A stretch of 64,000 bases of DNA from Paraburkholderia xenovorans LB400 (GTDB lineage Bacteria; Pseudomonadota; Gammaproteobacteria; Burkholderiales; Burkholderiaceae). The notes below the pieces were generated by a model, which worked only from the letters and a program-made list of their open reading frames with translations, was not told the origin of the DNA and did no database searches. A program made the position numbers and the translations under genes. The stretch is taken from positions 2,914,001 through 2,978,000 of the forward strand of contig NC_007952.1 of the NCBI RefSeq assembly GCF_000013645.1, in the 5' to 3' direction. Positions within the stretch are counted from its first letter, which is position 1. Each line of letters opens with the position of its first letter. This document shows positions 61,301 through 64,000 of the stretch, in pieces.

Positions 61301-61919
61301 AGCCGTAGAGCAGCTGCGCGCGAAGGAAGCGGCTGTCGCGCGCGGGTCGAAGGCTCGTCTCACGCCGGTGGTCGCGCGCAATCTGGCGAAACTGATGACC
61401 TACAAGGACGAGTACGAAGTGGCCCGTCTCTATGCGGACCCGGCCTATATGGACAAGCTGCGCGCGCAGTTCGAAGGCGAGCCGGGCCGCGATTACAAGC
61501 TCGCGTTCCATCTCGCGCCGCCATTGCTCGCCAGACGCGACGAACACGGCCACCTGAAAAAACAACGCTTCGGGCAATGGACGCTCACGATGTTCCGCGT
61601 GCTCGAAAAATTCCGGTTCCTGCGCGGCACGGCATTCGACGTATTCGGCAAGACAGAAGAGCGGCGCAACGAGCGTGAGCTGATCGAACAGTACTTCGCG
61701 CTGGTCGACGAGTTCTGCGCAACGCTCGACACCGCCCGCTTCGACGCGGCAATGAAACTCGCCAATCTGCCGGACGAGATTCGCGGCTTCGGTCACGTCA
61801 AGGAGCGCAATGTGCTCGCCGCGGCAACGAAGCGCGAACGCTGGCTTGCCGAATACCGCGCCGATGCGGCCGGCGCGCCGCCCGTTTCATTTTCTCAACC
61901 TTTCGAACAGGCGTTATGA
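58320..61919 (+). CDS. Fused indolepyruvate:ferredoxin oxidoreductase-like enzyme
   Basis: 1199 residues. Alpha, beta and gamma modules occur in one chain. The N-terminal pyrimidine/TPP part has YVSGYRGSPLGALDQ. The TPP-binding part has CSGCPHNTSTRVPEGSRALAGIGCHYM and VNLGDGTYFHSG. Iron-sulfur cysteines are CEGCGDCSVESNC and CNKDFSCVKGFCP. A C-terminal gamma-type domain has TGVGGTGVVTIGGLLGMAAHLENKG and GLAQKGGAVLSHV. It decarboxylates aryl- or branched-chain 2-oxo acids to acyl-CoA with electrons to ferredoxin or another acceptor. The ATG at 58320 has GGAGA. Its stop overlaps the ilvE start (ATGA). Confidence 0.93.
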   Translation: MNAPLTPPLLDALADVSLDDKYTLEKGRVYMSGTQALVRLPMLQKARDRRAGLDTAGYVSGYRGSPLGALDQGLWKAKKHLKEHDVVFQPGVNEDLAATAVWGTQQLNLWPGAKVDGVFGMWYGKGPGVDRTGDVFKHANSAGTDPNGGVLVLAGDDHAAKSSSVAHQSEHMFVASGIPVLYPASVQEYLDYGLHGWAMSRYAGLWVAMKCVTDVVESSASIDIDPDRLQIVLPDDFEMPEGGLNIRWPDPPLAQEARLLNYKWYAALAYIRANRLNRVVIDSPNPRLGIMTAGKAYLDVRQALADLSLDDETCASIGIRVLKVGCVWPLDAQNARDFATGLDEILVVEEKRQILEYALKEELYNWRDDVRPKVFGKFDQRDDAGGEWSVPRGQTLLPAHYELSPALIAKAIARRLAKADLPADLRARIDARVAVIEAKEREAATPRSVTERQPWFCSGCPHNTSTRVPEGSRALAGIGCHYMSMWMDRKTETFSQMGGEGVAWTGQMHFTNERHVFVNLGDGTYFHSGLLAIRASIAAGANVTYKVLYNDAVAMTGGQPVDGVLTVPQIAFQVVAEGAKHVLIVTDEPEKYDANVRLPEGVKVYHRDELDRLQRELREVAGTSILIYDQTCATEKRRRRKRGTYPDPAKRAFINDAVCEGCGDCSVESNCLSVEPLQTSLGIKRKINQSSCNKDFSCVKGFCPSFVTAEGAQVKKPVKHSTTAALPDFAALPRPTIASLSKPYGVLVTGVGGTGVVTIGGLLGMAAHLENKGVTVLDMAGLAQKGGAVLSHVQIAAAPEQLHATRIAAGEARLILGCDAIVSASAEVLARTQRGLTKAAVNSGATPTAQFVRDPHWSFPADQTQQDLRASIGEDCDFIDANRLALALLGDTLYANPLLLGFAWQRGWLPLSYESLDRAIELNGVAVEKNRLAFEWGRYVAQHGEAAVDIFTPPAGKQQAIVVQLPESLDRLIERNVERLSAYQDPRYAARYVEAVEQLRAKEAAVARGSKARLTPVVARNLAKLMTYKDEYEVARLYADPAYMDKLRAQFEGEPGRDYKLAFHLAPPLLARRDEHGHLKKQRFGQWTLTMFRVLEKFRFLRGTAFDVFGKTEERRNERELIEQYFALVDEFCATLDTARFDAAMKLANLPDEIRGFGHVKERNVLAAATKRERWLAEYRADAAGAPPVSFSQPFEQAL

Positions 61920-62848
61920 AATCGACAATGCATGACCGTGATGGCGTGATCTGGCTGGATGGAGAACTGGTGCAGTGGCGCGATGCGCAACTCCACTTTC
62001 TGACGCATTCGCTCCACTATGGCATGGCGGTATTCGAAGGCGTCAGGGCATACGAAACCGCCGCGGGTCCGGCGATTTTCCGGCTCGACGACCACACGAA
62101 AAGACTCTTCAATTCCGCGAAGATCTTCGAAATGGCCATCCCCTTCAGCGTGGAGACGATTCGCGACGCGCAGCTGGAAGTGGTGCGCCGCAATCAGCTG
62201 GCAGCATGCTATCTGCGTCCTCTCGTATGGCTCGGCAGCGAACAGATGGGCCTCGGTGCGCGCGGCAACACCGTTCACGTCGGCATCGCCGCGTGGCCCT
62301 GGGGCAGCTATCTCGGCGAGGAAGGACTCGCGCGCGGCATTCGAGTCAAGACGTCGTCGCTATCGCGCCATCATGTGAATGTGTCGCTGGTCCGCGCCAA
62401 GGCCAGCGGCTACTACATCAACTCGATTCTGGCCAATCGCGAAGTCACCCGTAACGGTTACGACGAGGCCTTGCTGCTCGATACGGAAGGCTATGTGTCC
62501 GAAGGCGCCGGGGAGAACGTTTTCATCGTGCGCAACGGCGTGCTGTATACGCCGGACCTTGCGTCGTGCCTCGACGGCATCACGCGCGCGTCGGTGATTG
62601 AAATCGCGCGGGATCAGGGCCTTCAGTTCGTCGAAAAGCGTATTACCCGCGACGAAATGTATTGCGCCGACGAAGCCTTTTTCACCGGCACGGCAGCCGA
62701 GGTCACGCCCATTCGCGAACTCGACGATCGCGTGATCGGCAACGGCGAGCGTGGACCGATCACGGCGTCGCTGCAGGAAACGTTCTTCGCCGCGGTTGCC
62801 GGCAAATCGGAACGCTACGCGCACTGGCTGACGCGTGTGGTGCGCTGA
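61916..62848 (+). CDS. ilvE: Branched-chain amino acid aminotransferase
   Basis: 310 residues. Fold-type IV PLP aminotransferase: THSLHYGMAVFEGVRAYET, RLDDHTKRLFNSAKIFEM, the PLP lysine in VRAKASGYYINSILANREV (about residue 160), EGYVSEGAGENVFIV and DGITRASVIEIARDQG. It converts Leu, Ile, Val or aromatic amino acids and 2-oxoglutarate. It is translationally coupled to the upstream 2-oxo acid oxidoreductase, so it probably works in degradation, supplying that enzyme's substrate. A second ilvE for biosynthesis may exist elsewhere. Confidence 0.92.
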   Translation: MKSTMHDRDGVIWLDGELVQWRDAQLHFLTHSLHYGMAVFEGVRAYETAAGPAIFRLDDHTKRLFNSAKIFEMAIPFSVETIRDAQLEVVRRNQLAACYLRPLVWLGSEQMGLGARGNTVHVGIAAWPWGSYLGEEGLARGIRVKTSSLSRHHVNVSLVRAKASGYYINSILANREVTRNGYDEALLLDTEGYVSEGAGENVFIVRNGVLYTPDLASCLDGITRASVIEIARDQGLQFVEKRITRDEMYCADEAFFTGTAAEVTPIRELDDRVIGNGERGPITASLQETFFAAVAGKSERYAHWLTRVVR

Positions 62849-62925
62849 GCCCGAGATCTGCCGGAGCCGGGCGCTGCCGTGCCGCTTCCGGCTCACTTAC
62901 GACACGATTACGACACGAGCCCGCC

Positions 62926-63393
62926 ATGCCCGCTTCCTCATTCCCAGAACGTCTTCCCGCCAACGCGATGCCCGTGCTGCGCGTCGTGCCTCAACCGTCG
63001 AGCGCCAACGTACATGGCGATGTGTTCGGCGGCTGGATCATGTCGCATGTCGATATTGCCGGATCGATTCCCGCCAGCCGGCGCGCGAACGGCCGCGTCG
63101 TCACCATCGCGGTCAATTCGTTCACGTTCAGGCAGCCTGTTTTTATCGGCGATCTCCTGAGCTTCTATGCGGATATCGTCCGCGAAGGACGCACGTCGAT
63201 CACCGTCAACGTGGAGGTCTTCGCTCAACGCATGGGCATGGCGGCCGACGTCGTCAAGGTGACGGAGGCCACCCTCACCTTCGTCGCGACCGACCCGACG
63301 CGAAAGCCTCGCCCTTTGCCGCCCAACGACGCCGTTTCCACGCTTTCTGCCGCGGGCCCCATGTCCATGCCCGAGACGAATTCCATCGGCTAA
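62926..63393 (+). CDS. Hotdog-fold acyl-CoA thioesterase (YciA type)
   Basis: 155 residues. PSSANVHGDVFGGWIMSHVDIAGSIPA holds the catalytic Asp of YciA-like enzymes and VTIAVNSFTFRQPVFIGDLLSFYADIV the second strand block. It hydrolyses short to medium acyl-CoA. Seventy-seven bases after ilvE and co-oriented, it could release CoA from the acyl-CoA made by the oxidoreductase. The ATG at 62926 gives the normal family length. The long frame upstream is a shadow of ilvE. Confidence 0.88.
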   Translation: MPASSFPERLPANAMPVLRVVPQPSSANVHGDVFGGWIMSHVDIAGSIPASRRANGRVVTIAVNSFTFRQPVFIGDLLSFYADIVREGRTSITVNVEVFAQRMGMAADVVKVTEATLTFVATDPTRKPRPLPPNDAVSTLSAAGPMSMPETNSIG

Positions 63394-63401
63394 CCGCACC
63401 A

Positions 63402-63437
63402 GGTCCGCAAGGCACGGACCCGCGCTCGTCGAGCGCG
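63402..63437 (+). terminator. Two tandem hairpins after the thioesterase gene
   Basis: GGTCCG (63402-63407) pairs with CGGACC (63415-63420), and CGCGCTC (63421-63427) with GAGCGCG (63431-63437). They begin nine bases after the stop at 63393. No T-run follows, so they are more likely a Rho-assisted end or mRNA stabiliser. Confidence 0.45.
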
Positions 63438-63561
63438 TTGAATTGCCGCTCGCGACACCTTCCGTACAGCGCAAATATGACGGAATCAAGGCAGCAGGGT
63501 CCCCTATAAAAACTATCGTTCACCTGCACCTTGCGCGGGAAAAAAGCCGCCCGATCGTCTC

Positions 63562-63602
63562 TTGACACAGATCAACGGCGACGTTTAGGGCAACGCTACA
63601 GT
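63562..63602 (+). promoter_or_regulatory. FNR/Anr-type promoter upstream of the PHA-synthase-like gene
   Basis: TTGAC-ACAG-ATCAA (63562-63575) matches nine of ten specific bases of TTGAT-N4-ATCAA. A -10-like TACAGT follows at 63597-63602, placing the box centre near -41, the class II activator position. The predicted start near 63609 leaves a 195-base untranslated leader before the ATG at 63805. The remainder of 63438-63804 shows no other gene. Confidence 0.6.
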
Positions 63603-63804
63603 CAACACTCACGATCTTGTTGCGGCGCACAATCATGGAGCATAAGAGCACGCTCCTGAAGGCGCCCGCAATATCGTCGTGTCGGGGAACGGCTGCTGTC
63701 ACAGGCAGTCCTCGTTTCGCCGCCATTCTTCCGCAATAGCTGTCCTGCTGTCGCCAGTTCGTTCGGCCATGCCGCCGCGCGCAGGGCAATCAAAAGGAAC
63801 TCAG

Positions 63805-64000
63805 ATGGACACTCGCTCCAAGCCGGCTCTCGCAGAACCTCGCGCAGAACATCATGCAGTGCCGGACAGTTCTGCCGTCTCCGCTTCTGCCGCGCCGTTC
63901 CGGGAACTGGACCACGCCAAGGAAGCCATGACCGCGCGGTTGACGGCGGGTCTGTCGCCCGCCGCGCTCGGCGCAGCACTCTCCGACTGGTTTATCCATC
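63805..64000 (+). CDS. PHA synthase (PhaC)-like protein, 5' part only
   Basis: The gene runs off the window after 65 codons. FRELDHAKEAMTARLTAGLSPAALGAALSDWFIH resembles the N-terminus of class I poly(3-hydroxyalkanoate) polymerase paralogues (SPAAL...DW). A Ser/Ala/Glu-rich, probably disordered stretch comes first. The catalytic lipase box lies beyond the window, so the call rests on the N-terminus only. The ATG has AAAAGGAA upstream. An FNR-type promoter precedes it, fitting polymer storage under low oxygen. Confidence 0.5.
   Translation, partial: MDTRSKPALAEPRAEHHAVPDSSAVSASAAPFRELDHAKEAMTARLTAGLSPAALGAALSDWFIH

Overview
The window looks like chromosome of a Burkholderia/Paraburkholderia-type betaproteobacterium. 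The reasons are high G+C, four OmpC-type porins whose mature ends begin QSSVTLYG, two DUF4148 secreted proteins, a hopanoid-modification cluster (hpnIJKL), a fused indolepyruvate:ferredoxin oxidoreductase, and a BktB-type thiolase followed by a probable PHA synthase. I see no rRNA, tRNA, CRISPR array, insertion sequence or prophage. Two gene remnants are present: an aldehyde dehydrogenase near 6.9-7.2 kb and a flavin monooxygenase near 14.4-15.1 kb.

Layout. 0.2-7.2 kb: nucleoside deoxyribosyltransferase, glycine-zipper protein, Tat-exported purple acid phosphatase, two small unknowns, a GGDEF/EAL protein and the aldehyde dehydrogenase remnant. 7.4-9 kb: an unknown protein, then an auxiliary (type II) tryptophanyl-tRNA synthetase preceded by a complete-looking tryptophan attenuator: promoter, 14-residue leader peptide with two adjacent Trp codons, competing hairpins and a terminator. 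9-19 kb: UdgX-type uracil-DNA glycosylase, GFA-family protein, AraC/SDR and SDR/LysR divergent pairs, the monooxygenase remnant, an acetyl-CoA hydrolase/transferase and an FUSC membrane protein. 19-26.6 kb: DUF4148 proteins, an RpoD-like sigma factor, two porins, a flavodoxin and a small zinc-ribbon protein. 26.9-31.5 kb: hpnI-hpnJ-hpnK-hpnL on the minus strand, for hopanoid side-chain (cyclitol ether) synthesis. 32-41.7 kb: BON protein, AraC regulator, and a beta-oxidation group (acyl-CoA ligase; divergent acyl-CoA dehydrogenase, ETF-ubiquinone oxidoreductase, bktB, 3-hydroxyacyl-CoA dehydrogenase). 42-43.2 kb: a third porin.

43.3-57.1 kb reads as one catabolic regulon on the minus strand: porin, ATP-dependent hydantoinase/oxoprolinase subunits A and B, an alanine-racemase-like enzyme, a complete peptide-type ABC importer, a Tat-exported isochorismatase-fold protein and a LacI-family regulator. 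The palindrome TGAATCGATTCA, or a one-base variant, lies in front of the porin, the ABC solute-binding gene, the isochorismatase-like gene and the lacI gene itself. This suggests that one repressor controls uptake and hydrolysis of a cyclic amide or hydantoin-like substrate.

57.3-64 kb: a LysR regulator divergent from an operon of fused indolepyruvate:ferredoxin oxidoreductase, branched-chain aminotransferase and hotdog thioesterase (amino acid to 2-oxo acid to acyl-CoA). The 5' end of a PHA-synthase-like gene follows, behind an FNR/Anr-type promoter. The strongest candidates for something undescribed are the Trp attenuator on trpS and the LacI-controlled hydantoinase regulon.
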